From contig JNDT01002352.1 of NCBI GenBank assembly GCA_000697055.1, forward strand, positions 55,212 to 119,211: a stretch of 64,000 nucleotides of DNA. Reading direction: 5' to 3'. This DNA comes from Saksenaea vasiformis B4078. Lineage: Eukaryota; Mucoromycota; Mucoromycetes; Mucorales; Saksenaeaceae. This document shows positions 42,707 through 53,229 of this stretch, in pieces. Made by a program: the position numbers and the translations under genes. How positions within the stretch are numbered: the first letter of the stretch is position 1; each line of letters opens with the position of its first letter. The notes beneath the pieces were generated by a model, which saw only the letters and a list, made by a program, of their open reading frames with translations, did no database searches and was not told the origin of the DNA.

Positions 42707-44415
42707 ATGGCAACAAATCCTAATAAACAAGACAGCAGTAGTACTTGTACCTATCGCTTCATCTCCAGTTCACTGGTAGACCTTCCAGAAGAAAGGTTTT
42801 CAAACTTTTTATACAATAACTCCTCACTAAACTCCAAAATCATCAGAGATTACGAACTACGAATACGACAACAACCTGTACGAGCCAAAGTTAGCGTCGT
42901 CAATGAACGAGGTAAAACACAAAGCATCAATGACATCAAAAGAAATCAACCAAACTATACATGTAGACCGAAGACCAATTGAACCACCACCGATCTTACA
43001 AATGCATTGGTTAAACTGTTCAGCTGAAGATACAAAGTACGTCAACAATAATAATAAAAGGACGACGTGATACAAAAACGAAACATGAAATCTGACTAGG
43101 CATGATAGGAAATATCTACAAAGTCCATTTTATTTTATGGTGGCAAACCTTGTACCCGCTAGTAACCCAACCAAACTACTACTTCCATCGCAGGATTATC
43201 TTTCGGGTTCCACTGTGTCATCTCTTTATCGATTACGTGATATTGACAACACAGGTAAAGAAAAAAAAAAAGATAACAACAAATCTACTTGATCTTTGAC
43301 TCGCATCTTTTTTAGATGGCGGTTTCTTTGTCTTTGGTGATTTGGCTGTCAAAAAAGAAGGAAAATATCAGTTACAATTTTCTCTGTTTGAAATTGTAGA
43401 GTAAGTCATATCCAATGACACCTTTTTTTTTAACTTACCATCGGGATTCTTTTAGGGGCGTTGTCCAGAATCGTACCACCATGCTTTCCGAAGTCTTTAC
43501 TGTATTTGTACCCAAACGGTTTCCCGGACCATTGGAAGCTACTTTTCTATCACGTACATTTTCCGACCAAGGCGTAAAGATGCGCATCCGCAAAGAACAT
43601 CGACTACAATCGTAAGCACTTACATTACCTTATCCAGTCTCGAACTAAAGAAACCCTCTTTATCTCTTAGTTCAACCAGCCGTAAACGAAAAGTTGATTC
43701 CATGTCGCCAGACGGCAACGGATCAATGTCTCTAGACCGTCCGAACCGACGTAAATCGAGTCAAGAAAGTCATTCGTCGATTTGGCAAGCCGATACGACG
43801 ATGCCAGCAACAACCAAGAAGGCAGCGCCATCACAACAATATACATTTACCAACAAATTTCGTTACCATTATGAACCCCGTGAACAAGAATTTCGACAAC
43901 CTTCACCCTCGTCGTTATCTTCAGACAGTGATCGCACCATAGCACGTTCTCAATCCTTAAGTGGGTGCATAAATGACTCACCAACACGATGGACACCACG
44001 ATCAGTGCCTCCTCCTCCTCCTCCTCCTCCTCCACCCACCCGGTTACTCGATCCTATCAGCACACCACCATCTCCTACGCTTACGTTCAATAGTCAATTC
44101 ACCTCCTCTCCACCTTCTTGTTCAACCATCTATGACATACCACAACAAGAACACCTTCCTACTAAAATGCCATTATTAGACGGACCAGACCATTGGCGAC
44201 TGCCTCCACTGCGAGCCATCATGGCAGATGTTGTACCTTGTCGACGATCACCCCTCTTATTGCCAGCGCCCGTACCAATGTTGCATGAACAACCCCACCA
44301 CTGGGTGCCACATGGACAAGTACAACCACAACGACAAGAACCAAATACTACTACTACTACTACTACTACTACAGGTGGCATGCTGGGAATGTCACACTTG
44401 TTTGCTGCACGATAA
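42707..44415 (+). CDS. velvet-domain transcription regulator (VosA/VelB class)
   Basis: Exons 42707..42911, 42967..43036, 43109..43254, 43316..43400, 43456..43611 and 43671..44415 give 468 residues. The velvet domain (about residues 45-215) shows [94 protein letters not shown] and [15 protein letters not shown]. These are the family's conserved blocks, including the RRPIxPPP and DIDNxDGGFF motifs. A nuclear signal [10 protein letters not shown] follows, then a disordered Pro/Ser/Thr tail with an eight-proline run and a threonine run encoded by an ACT microsatellite. Velvet proteins bind DNA through an NF-kB-like fold and control sporulation and development. Assignment to VosA or VelB is not possible by eye. 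Confidence 0.93.
44347..44373. repeat. (ACT)n microsatellite in coding sequence
   Basis: Consecutive ACT codons encode the threonine run near the C-terminus of the velvet protein; length variation would keep frame. Confidence 0.8.
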
Positions 44416-44806
44416 TTTTCCTTTTCTTTTAAAACGTTCCTTTCTCTTTTTCTCTTCTTTTTTGCTTTCATTTGTTCATATGTACTTCCTCTTTTCTTTT
44501 CTTCTTTGCAAAACCAACATGTAGAAATTCTCTTCCTTTTATTTGATAGTAACTGTTACAAATGACACTGACACGTTGTGAACGATAAGGTCTTCTTTCT
44601 TTCTTTTTCTCTTCTCTCTCTCACTCTCTATGCTATTTACAAAAATAATAAAAAAAGATGACAATGGGTTATGATTGGACAAAGCGTCGTTATCGATCAG
44701 AAAATGTATGCGGGGCTCCAATCACGCTCCGACGCGGGGGCGGGGGAAGGAGCTCCAGAATATCCATAAATTTTTTTCCCGGCCCTATTTTCTCTCCCAC
44801 CTCAAC

Positions 44807-45335
44807 ATGGCCGCGTCTAGTGCATCCCAGTCTGCCATTACTCGCTTCATTAACTCTCCTGCGGGTCCAAAGACCATTCACTTTTGGGCTCCGGCCATGA
44901 AATGGGTAAACAATAGCAATGGCCTCGTGATCATAAACGAAGAATGCTCATGCAGGACCGATAATGTCTATCTGTTTATCTAGGCGCTTGTCATTGCCGG
45001 TATTGGTGATATGAGCCGACCAGCAGAAAAGTTGAGTTTGTCCCAGAACCTATGTAAGACTCGTATTTATGCTGAAGCGGTGACTGACTCTCTCTTCTGC
45101 AGCGTTGATGGCCACCGGTCTTATCTGGACTCGCTATTCCACCGTTATCATCCCTAAGAACTGGTCTCTGTTTGCTGTCAATCTTTTTGTCGCTGGAACA
45201 GGCATGACTCAAGTCGGTCGTATCCTTATGTAAGTAATGTGAAACGACAGAGAAGAACCCCATCTAACTCAGTTGGTTGATAGGTACCGTCAAACGGATG
45301 AATATAAGCAAAAGGTGGCGGCTGGAACTGCCTGA
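44807..45335 (+). CDS. MPC2: mitochondrial pyruvate carrier subunit 2
   Basis: Exons 44807..44905, 44984..45053, 45103..45229 and 45284..45335 give 115 residues. Signature: PKTIHFWAPAMKWALVIAGI, DMSRPAEKLSLSQNLSLMAT, GLIWTRYSTVIIPKNWSLFA, VNLFVAGTGMTQVGRILMYR. HFWAPxxKW and RPxExxSxxQN are hallmarks of MPC2/MPC3, which pairs with MPC1 in the inner mitochondrial membrane to import pyruvate. Predicted helices lie around residues 30-50, 60-80 and 85-105. The N-terminal MAASSASQSAITRFINSPAG is short, as expected for a carrier without cleaved presequence. All phases agree. Confidence 0.95.
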
Positions 45336-46274
45336 GAAGTAGAATGCAGTGCAATAACTAGTCAGCATCATTTCAACATAAAGAATACAGAGTAGACGGA
45401 AACAATGGATGGAAAAACCGTGTTTGTTTGTGCCGAGAGCTTTGACTGATCAAAGGATTGAAGTGTGAAAGCAGCACCTCTAAGGAATGACCTCCTTTGA
45501 TATGACGGACGAAACCTAGATTTTCATTTGAATGAATCGCTGGAAACCTTTGCATTTCTCGGATTTCTTAACAATTAATCAACAGACACTATTTGTGCAC
45601 TGTTGCTATAATTTGGAATCAATCGTACGCCATACCTTTCTCTATGATTTACTATGCCATGGCCGATGCCAATGCCATGCAAGCGTTGTGTCAAGAGAAT
45701 AGGGAGTTCTGTTTCGTCGCCTGTCTGGGGATTTAGGACATCCGTACCGCACTCCGTTAACGAGGCGTATGTGGCTAGAGCCCTTCTCACGTCTTTCTGA
45801 TGTCATGATTCTGTAAATACGTGTCGTTGGAATGAATATGGAAGATGCTTCGATGCAAAATTTATCAGCGTTCATTTCATTAGTTTAGCAAAGAGAAAAA
45901 GAAAATCTCGTCTCACAGTCGAAACAACGAAGGAAGAACTATTAGAAATTGGAGAAGAGAAAACAAAAGCAGTAATCAGGTTGCTTGGTGTCTACACACG
46001 GAGTTGTAACGGAAGGCCCACAACGCAACCGTCAATCTATCACCGCAATGAGGGCAGATTAGACTTTTAACAACTGTGCGCTCTAGATTGTATTCTTGTT
46101 CTATTAGATGAATACATTGGGAAGACTTCTCTAACGAGTTAACGCTTAGACGCTCGTGAATGCTTGCACTTTGTCAACAGTAGAGCGGTGTTCTAAAATC
46201 CAATATCCTTCATTGCCCAACCCTCTGAAGGAAAACTTCCCAATTTTTTTTCTTACCTCTTTTCTTTGATCACC
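45336..46274. other. spacer with a possible minus-strand exon
   Basis: About 940 bp between MPC2 and UBC9. The only coding-like block is minus 45575-45790, reported separately as a finding. The UBC9 promoter is at the right-hand end. Confidence 0.5.
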
Positions 46275-47098
46275 ATGAGTTCTGGAATTGCGCGTGCTCG
46301 TTTAATGGAAGAGCGGAAACAATGGCGCAAAGACCATCCTCATGTAAGCTGACATCATTGACATTTTCTTACCGCATAGAAGTCATGCTCATAACTCGAG
46401 ACAGGGATTCTGGGCGCGACCTGGTAAAAATGCTGACGGGTCTCTCGATCTCATGGTATGGACATGCGGCATCCCTGGTAAAGAGAATGTAAGTTGTGGA
46501 ACAAGCTTGCATCCGTCTCATTGGACTTGCCATCTATTAGACACCTTGGGAAGCCGGTGTATACAAAGTGGTCATGACTTTTCCGGAAGGTAAACGTTCT
46601 TTTTTGGGGGGAAAAGACACTGTGCTAATAGCAATGCGAATTTTCAGATTATCCTAGTAAACCACCAAAGTGTAAGTCAAGATATAAGCTGCGGTATTGC
46701 TCATAGAGGAGTCTGATGGACCACAAATTAGGTAAATTTACGCCACCACTCTTTCATCCAAATGTGTACCCCTCTGGAACGATCTGCCTGTCTATACTGA
46801 ACGAAGATGAAGGTTGGAAACCTGCAATTACAGTCAAACAGGTAAAAAAAAAAAAAAAAAAAAAATACGAAACGAAATAGACATCTTTGATTAATGGGGC
46901 TTAATCAGATCCTCCTTGGCGTTCAAGATTTGTTGAATGACCCGAATCCAGAAAGTCCTGCTCAACAAGACGCATACATGCTATTTAGGTATGTGCTGAA
47001 GTACCAATCATAACGCTCGACTTATTCTATACAGGCGAGATAAGAAGGAATACGAACGACGTGTGCGCGAGCAAGCACAACAAAATCGACCCACTTGA
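46275..47098 (+). CDS. UBC9: SUMO-conjugating enzyme E2 (Ubc9)
   Basis: Seven exons: 46275..46343, 46405..46488, 46541..46589, 46648..46671, 46732..46841, 46909..46988 and 47035..47098, giving 159 residues, the length of Ubc9. It begins [20 protein letters not shown] and contains [40 protein letters not shown], then the E2 core [19 protein letters not shown] with the HPN motif and the catalytic cysteine, then [20 protein letters not shown]. The basic N-terminus and SGTICLSIL are Ubc9-specific and separate it from ubiquitin E2s. It transfers SUMO from the E1 to target lysines in the nucleus. Exon 4 is only 24 nt and codes DYPSKPPK. Confidence 0.97.
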
Positions 47099-47918
47099 AA
47101 CACTTATAATAAACCGCAATCATCTCTTTTTTTTTAACTCACACCCCCATCTCCGATTGATGTATACGCATGTTTTTGTTTTCTTACATAGTCAATAGAT
47201 TATGCCTAGAGAGATGCAAAGGTCCGTCTTGTTTCTTTTTCTTTCCACATGCATTGCTTGCGCCGCATCTGAATTCGGGAATCACGATGATCCTGGGCTG
47301 GGTTTCAAGTAAAAGGTGGCCATGCTATATCCATGGTGTCAAAAAAAGAAAACCATTCTAAAGAACTCGTCTCCCTAGTTTTGCATTATTCTTCTAACAT
47401 GAGCTACACAAGTCGTGCTAGCTTTGGACTACAAAAAAATCGGATGTTTTAACATGATTCCGTCGAATCAGGATCCCAAAATAGTCGAGTACCCATCCTA
47501 CAAGGGCCATCTAGGGACTCGTTTTCACCACCCATAGACATTCTGCGGTAGGGTTTTTCACTGGTGAGCGGTTCAATATTTATCCCCGTTATTTTTGAAA
47601 AACTCGAAGCGATCCCTTTTTTCTGCAACAAGTAGTTGTGTCACACACACTCTCGTTTCCTGGTGACCAACTTTTTTTGTGGTATGTGCATGCCGAAACG
47701 ATACGTTTATCATGATCAAAAGAATGGTGCTTACCTCTCTGTCCAGTAGTAGTATATGTCTGCGGTACAATTGAAGAAAAAAAAGACGAGAGTTGGAATG
47801 ATTGCAGAAACTTATTGATTGATAGACGCATGGTCTCCCATCCTTTCGGCGGCGAGCTCTGTCACTATCCTCACTCAATGTTCCTCGCAGATTCCATCTT
47901 CCCATCATTTTACTGCGT
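47099..47918. other. spacer upstream of the GT31 gene
   Basis: About 800 bp. It should contain the first exon and promoter of the GT31 gene. An alternative minus-strand open block at 47573-47908 is discussed as a finding. Confidence 0.45.
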
Positions 47919-49513
47919 TTGTTGAGTTTAATACCCGCGGGCGTCGGGCTGTTACGGAATCTTTCTCGAGCATGGGTGCAACCTCGCTACGATGAAACGG
48001 GTTTATTCGAAAACAAAAGCACATCGTTAATATACTGTGTCGCATTACTTTGGGTAATGAAGAAGAGAAGCATCCGCAGCATGTTGTTCATGTCTTTTGT
48101 TAGTGTGTTCTCGGTGGTTACTGGAGCTGGATCTTGACGACGAGTATGCTACGACGTTGGTTGTACCATTACGAACTGAGCAACGCTATCGTGCGACTGA
48201 TGACCCTGACCGTCATCAACTGGTCTGTCTCGGCCTTTGTCAGTTCTCATTATGGGTTTGACCAACCGATATGGAAATGGATGATGATTTGCTTTATTCT
48301 ACTCATCTCTAATGTACTCAAAATCATGCTCGCCTCCAGCCCCAAGTACCATCGCAAGTCCGAAGATATCCAGGCTGCACCACCCATCAATCACAAGTCG
48401 ACTGTTGTTCGCATCCTCATCCTGCCCCTCACCATTGTTGTGTTTATCACCATGTTCGCAGCGTTGTACGAAGTCAATAGTATGCGCAGTAATGTAAAGA
48501 CAGTCGCGATAGAAATGCCCAAGACAACGACATTTCCCGGGCTCGCCGACAGCAGCAAGGTGCGCGTCATGGTTTTCGTTTTATCGGCTTTGACACCCAA
48601 AAGTATAGAACGGCGCCAGACATTTCGCGAGACAACGCTTACATTAATGCCAAAAGACGACAACCACGTGGCCTACGCCTATCGATTTATTTTGGGCCAG
48701 CCACCTGCGAACCGACTGGCAGAACTGGGTCCTGCCATTGAAGAAGAAAAACGCAAGTACGGCGACTTGCTGATCCTAGATTCTTCCGATTTGTATGAAG
48801 ACCTTAGCAGAAAAGTCTATGCAACGATGCTATGGGCTGACCAGTACAGCTATGACTACTTGATCAAGACGGATGATGATATTTTTGCTCGATGGGACAC
48901 CATCACAAAAGAACTACAGCTGCTCGGTCGACAAACGCGTTACTGGCGAGGATTAAGTTACTGGTAAGTAAAGAAACGCTCAGACTTCTTATGTCTTTGT
49001 TCTAATACGCGTATATGAAGGAATATTCCTCCCATCAGAGACGCAACAAACAAAAACTGCGAGTTCAATTATCCTCTGCCAGTGTTCCCACGTTACACGG
49101 CCGGTGCTCTCTACATCTTATCCCGTGACGTTGTCCATATGATTGCTGTTGATGCTAGTCCCCGTATATTTGTCAAGAATGAGGACCAGAACCTTGGTAT
49201 CTGGTTATATCCTCATAATATTGAGCCGATCCACGATCCACGGATACAACAAATAGATGCATGTGAAGAGGATATGATTGCCAAGCATTTTGGTGATTTT
49301 GACGAACCAGACGCGATTGGAGGAACCATGTATGATATGTTGAATAATTTACACAAAGGAAACAAGATGTGTGCAGGGTTCAGGACGAATATCTGCGCGC
49401 TCTGCTACCCTTGTCATGGAAAGAGAAATCATTGGAAAGACTGGGGCTTTGACTGCGACCGTATCAAAGGAATCACCCTTTTAAAGCAACCAAAATGGAC
49501 CATCATGGATTAA
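47919..49513 (+). CDS. GT31 family (beta-1,3-galactosyltransferase-like) membrane glycosyltransferase
   Basis: Exons (at or before 47919)..48053, 48104..48963 and 49021..49513; at least 495 residues. The first part is hydrophobic: SLIYCVALLWCVLGGYWSWI, MTLTVINWSVSAF, WMMICFILLISNVLKIMLA and VVRILILPLTIVVFITMFAA suggest several membrane helices before the catalytic domain. The luminal part has the GT31 features RRQTFRETT, DLYEDLSRKVYATMLWADQY, the metal-binding YLIKTDDDIFARW, the conserved FPRYTAGALYILSRDVV and KNEDQNLGIWL (the ED-V type motif). Golgi addition of beta-1,3-linked sugar is the family role. The intron at 48054-48103 is phase 0 and joins two frames that otherwise shift. The start codon is not resolved: the frame is open upstream but lacks an ATG, so another 5' exon is likely. 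Confidence 0.85.
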
Positions 49514-49660
49514 ATAAACAAAGCATAGCATTCTTTTTTTTTTCGTCTTCTTCATTCTGTTTATTGAATCACTTTGTACACTACCTTAAAATAAATTTTG
49601 CGTCCATCAAGGGTCCAATTTGCGCTAAGGAAAGATTGGATTTGCATTATTACTTCAAAT

Positions 49661-49890
49661 AATTTATTCGAGTAGCATAAAAAATATAATCCCTGGTTAG
49701 TAAATGGAATAACAATTGGATGCCATCTTACTTTCCCGCGAGGGATATTGTCACACGTTTATGACATCCAGCCACCGCATCTGGCTCGGTGAGGGGGACG
49801 GTTGTTGATGCCGATGGCTTGCACAGGGTGGCCACGTCTGGATTTGACGACTGCAGAGGGCTTGAAGCGGTGCAACGTCTGGCGATCTAT
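49661..49890 (-). repeat. dispersed repeat, copy B
   Basis: Read on the minus strand it begins ATAGATCGCCAGACGTTG, continues CCGCTTCAAGCCCTCTGCAG and ends CATTTACTAACC ... TTATGCTACTCGAATAAATT, matching copy A (34965-35188) end to end in order. Length is 230 versus 224 bp. The middle keeps ACCGTCC-CCCTC and CCCTCGCGGG landmarks but is otherwise diverged. Confidence 0.7.
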
Positions 49891-50061
49891 TCTGAACGAT
49901 GAGCGATCCTGAATGTATGACAACATTTACTTACTTGAGTGAAGGGCAAAAAGTATCAACACAGCCAAGACAGTTCGGGACAGAGGTCATGCAGCCTAAA
50001 ACACTAGACAGAAAACATAAACTGCGTGCTTTTAAATACGGATCACTTTGGATGAAACCTG

Positions 50062-50241
50062 TTCTTTATCTCGAAACATTTTTACTGCTTCTGATATGGT
50101 ACTAGGAACTTCCACTGAAGCATCTCAATGCAAGAGCAATTGTTCTTGCTTCAATAGAACAATTTCCTTATCTCGAGACATTTTTACTCCTTCCGATGGG
50201 ATACTGGGAACTCGTCACTGAAATAACTACCTTAATGCAAG
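50062..50241. repeat. degenerate tandem duplication, offset 102 bp
   Basis: TTCTTTATCTCGAAACATTT at 50062 recurs as TTCCTTATCTCGAGACATTT 102 bp later. Both units continue TTACTxCTTCxGATxxxATAC-type sequence and end in AATGCAAGAG. Between them lies a near-perfect 20-bp palindrome, GCAAGAGCAATTGTTCTTGC, at 50130-50149. Confidence 0.75.
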
Positions 50242-50445
50242 AGTCAGCTCATCCAGGTGCAAAAGTATTCCTTGATTAAAGTACAGTAAAATTAACTACT
50301 TCCCTGCGCAAAAGATCATCACTTCCAACGCGAAATGATTCCACATGAACGTCTGAGGATATCTAACTGACGCGGATGCTTGTTCAACAAACACATACAT
50401 GTGCTTCTTCTCTTTTTATTTCTTTTTTTTTTTGTTAAATTAAAA

Positions 50446-51157
50446 TTATTTCTTCAAGGTGCCAATGATGGCGTAGGGAGCGTACTTTTGTACGACGTCG
50501 GGTTTGTGCAGCATGTTGAATTCTTCTGTTGCTTCACGACCGGCATAAATGAGAATGGCTTTCTTGCCACCGGGATGGTCGGCCAGGAAATCTGTGACAT
50601 CCAGAACCTGGTCATTGACAATCACCCAACAGTCGTCGGCTTTGTTATGTTTTGCCACTTCTTCTGCGGTGTATTCACCCATCTTCTTTGGCTCGTCTGC
50701 TGGCTTGGGAGCCGCCTGTTGTTGCTGTGGTTGCTGCTGTTGTGCTGCAGGTGCAGGTGCAGATGTGATGGCGGCGGGTGCATTTCCGCCTGCTCCACCC
50801 CATGAAATACCAATGTTGATTTGGTTGGGTTCGCTTGGGTTCACTGCAAGGTTAATACCAACACCACCGTTCAAATGTTGTGAAATGGCACCAAGACGTT
50901 GTTGAGCGACTTGTGTGTTGTTGATCAATTTGGAGAAGAGGTAACGCGATGCAGATTGACCGGCCACACGACCAAACACAACACAGCCCAGCAATGAAGA
51001 ACCACCGAGACGGTTGGCACCATGGACACCACCACACATCTCGCCAGCAGCAAAGAGACCCTTCACCGCTCCTCCTTGAGCCGATTTGATTTCCGCGTCA
51101 GGTGTAATTTCCACACCACCCTAAGAAAGAACAGTCGATGTGTGTCAGAAAAAAAAA

Positions 51158-51193
<36 letters not shown>

Positions 51194-52551
51194 GCTTAGC
51201 TTACCATAGTGTAGTGGAGGACGGGTTGCATCAACGCCACGTAAAAGTAGTCGGTCATCTTGATGGGGACGTTGTGGAAGAAACGCTTGCCCCAGGGGTC
51301 TTTTTCTTTGCCTTCGGCAATGGCGTTGTAGGTATCGAAGGTCTGTTTGAGTTTGGCGGGGGAGATGCCCATTTCCTTGGCGAGGGCTTCACCGTTCTCG
51401 AATCTCTTCATCAGACCACGGCCAGCGTAGTGTCGGCAATGCCATTCAATCTCCTTGCTTGCAGCGGTGTTGAGGACAAGACGAATCGTGGGATCCTTCT
51501 GCTTCCACATCATTCCGGTGACGTAGTCGCGGTGGCCCAGTTCGTCACAGAATCGGTCACCTTCCTTGTTCAAGAGCAGACCACCGCAACCACGCAAGGC
51601 TTCGGCAGCCAAGAATTTGACTTTGGCATCGGGTTCGTTGGGATCGACCAAACCCGTAGGATGGACTTGCACCTTCTCAAGGTCAACCGTGCTAGCACCT
51701 GCCGCAGCAGCCATCTTGATACCATCACCCGTACAGTGGTCACCATTGGTTGTGGACCTATATGTACATAAAAACAGTTTAGATGAATCCTAAAAAAGAA
51801 GTGAACTTTACAGGTCCCATAGTTCTGGGCGGTATTTCTTGAGCAGGGAGTTTTCAGTAAAGTCGGCGGCATAACCTCCAGTGGCCAAAACGACCGGACC
51901 ATATTCCTTGTACACTTGACCATCTGCAGCATTGCCGACGAGCACATATTCAACACCAATCACGTTGTTCTCTTGATCTCTCAAGAGATTTTCAACCTTG
52001 GCTTTCTTGATGATCTTGGCGCGGTTGGGTTGCTTTTCGGCCAATTCTTCAAAGCCTTCCATCAAAGCATAGGTGATTGTCATGCCTGGGAATTGTTCTT
52101 TTCCACGGTGGGTACGCGGGAAGGTATGGCCTCCAAGGCGCGAGACAAGCGAAAGGTCTAATTCGAACTTGTCCTGCAACCACTCCACGGCGGAGGCCGA
52201 ACGGCCGGTGAGCACCTTGATGAGTTCGGGTCGAGCCAAGTCGCGTGCAGACTTGAGTGTGTCTTGATAGAACTGTTCGACGGAATCCTTGATGTTCAAG
52301 GCGATTTGTGTGCGTGTCAGCGCACCATTGATACCGGAAGTAGCCTTGGTGGAGTTACCACTACAAAGTGGTACAAGTCAGTCAGAAAACCTGGAGTGCA
52401 AGATAGGTTACACATGTGAGAAAACCTACCCAAAGAAAGGATTTTTGTCCAGCAAAAGAACATTTCCGCCCTGCTCAATAATAGTGTGTGCAGCAGACAG
52501 ACCAGAAAGTCCACCACCAACAACAATAATTTGATTATTTAGTGACGACAT
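50446..52551 (-). CDS. FRD1: soluble fumarate reductase flavoprotein fused to cytochrome b5
   Basis: Exons (minus) 52430..52551, 51812..52360, 51205..51757 and 50446..51120 give 632 residues. The N-terminus has the FAD-binding IIVVGGGLSGLSAAHTIIEQ, then NSTKATSGINGA, RLGGHTFPRTHR, VVLATGGYAAD, EKVQVHPTGLVDPN, YAGRGLMKRF and the FAD-contact GEMCGGVHGANRLGGSSLLG, as in yeast Frd1/Osm1. After a Pro/Ala/Gln linker (a QQQQPQQQQ stretch) the C-terminal 85 residues form a cytochrome b5 domain with the haem ligand motif FLADHPGGKKAI. Frd1/Osm1 oxidise FADH2 or FMNH2 with fumarate and support redox balance without oxygen; the b5 module implies electron entry through a haem partner. There is no obvious signal peptide, so it is probably cytosolic. 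A (TC)n tract sits in the third intron. Confidence 0.94.
51162..51191. repeat. (TC)n microsatellite in FRD1 intron
   Basis: About 15 TC units lie within the 84-nt intron 51121-51204; on the minus strand this is a GA run following the donor. Confidence 0.85.
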
Positions 52552-53229
52552 ATAGGGTGGTGAGAAGAAGAAGAATGCAAGAAATGTAAAGCAGAAGAAA
52601 AAACCAAAAACAAAAACACGGAAAAATAAGAAACCATTGGTTTTATGCACGGTAAGATAGTGAACTTTGTTATCGTGACGTTGCTTTGACACACAAGTCA
52701 GGTGTTCTTTTCCCAACCAAGAGTCAGCTCATGTGCAGCTCTCACACCAACACAAAACTCCCTGTTTTCATGTGAAAGATCGTCAAAGGTTTCACATTAT
52801 ATACATTTGGTAAACTTCCTTTTTTTTTAAAAAAAAAGAAACTGAGCATGGATATTACAACTAACGAAGAGAGGAAAAGTAAGAACGTAACGTGCTGCTT
52901 ATGAGGAAAGAGAGGACCAATTACAAGCAAAGAAAGAAGAATGAAAGGGAAGGGATCAGGTATCATTACACAATGTAATATGTATAAGAAATGAACATAA
53001 CGGATTGCAGTAGTAAAAAGAAGAAAAGAAAAAAAAAAGATAAATTACAAGAGCATATATGTACGAGATGAACGACTAAAAAAGAAAAAAAGGCATAGAA
53101 GAAAAAGACAAAGAAGTAGAAGAAATGTTGTTGTTGTTGTTAACGCTAAAGGGAACGGGTGAGAAAGAGGAAGGAAAATGAAAGGGATGGGGAGCCGAGG
53201 AATGAATGATAAACGTATATAAAATAGTA
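52552..53229. other. A-rich spacer between FRD1 start and kinesin stop
   Basis: About 680 bp, with long A runs on the plus strand. No gene is supported. Confidence 0.6.

Larger units (their letters stand above)
49514..50445. other. repeat-bearing spacer between convergent GT31 and FRD genes
   Basis: It contains copy B of the dispersed repeat (49661-49890) and a tandem duplication with a palindrome (50062-50241), listed separately. No gene is supported. Confidence 0.6.

Noticed and set aside
48391..48663. 90-codon minus frame inside the GT31 gene
   Set aside because: Shadow of the verified GT31 coding frame.
51022..51771. 249-codon plus frame opposite FRD1
   Set aside because: Antisense shadow; the minus strand encodes the conserved flavoprotein in the same stretch.
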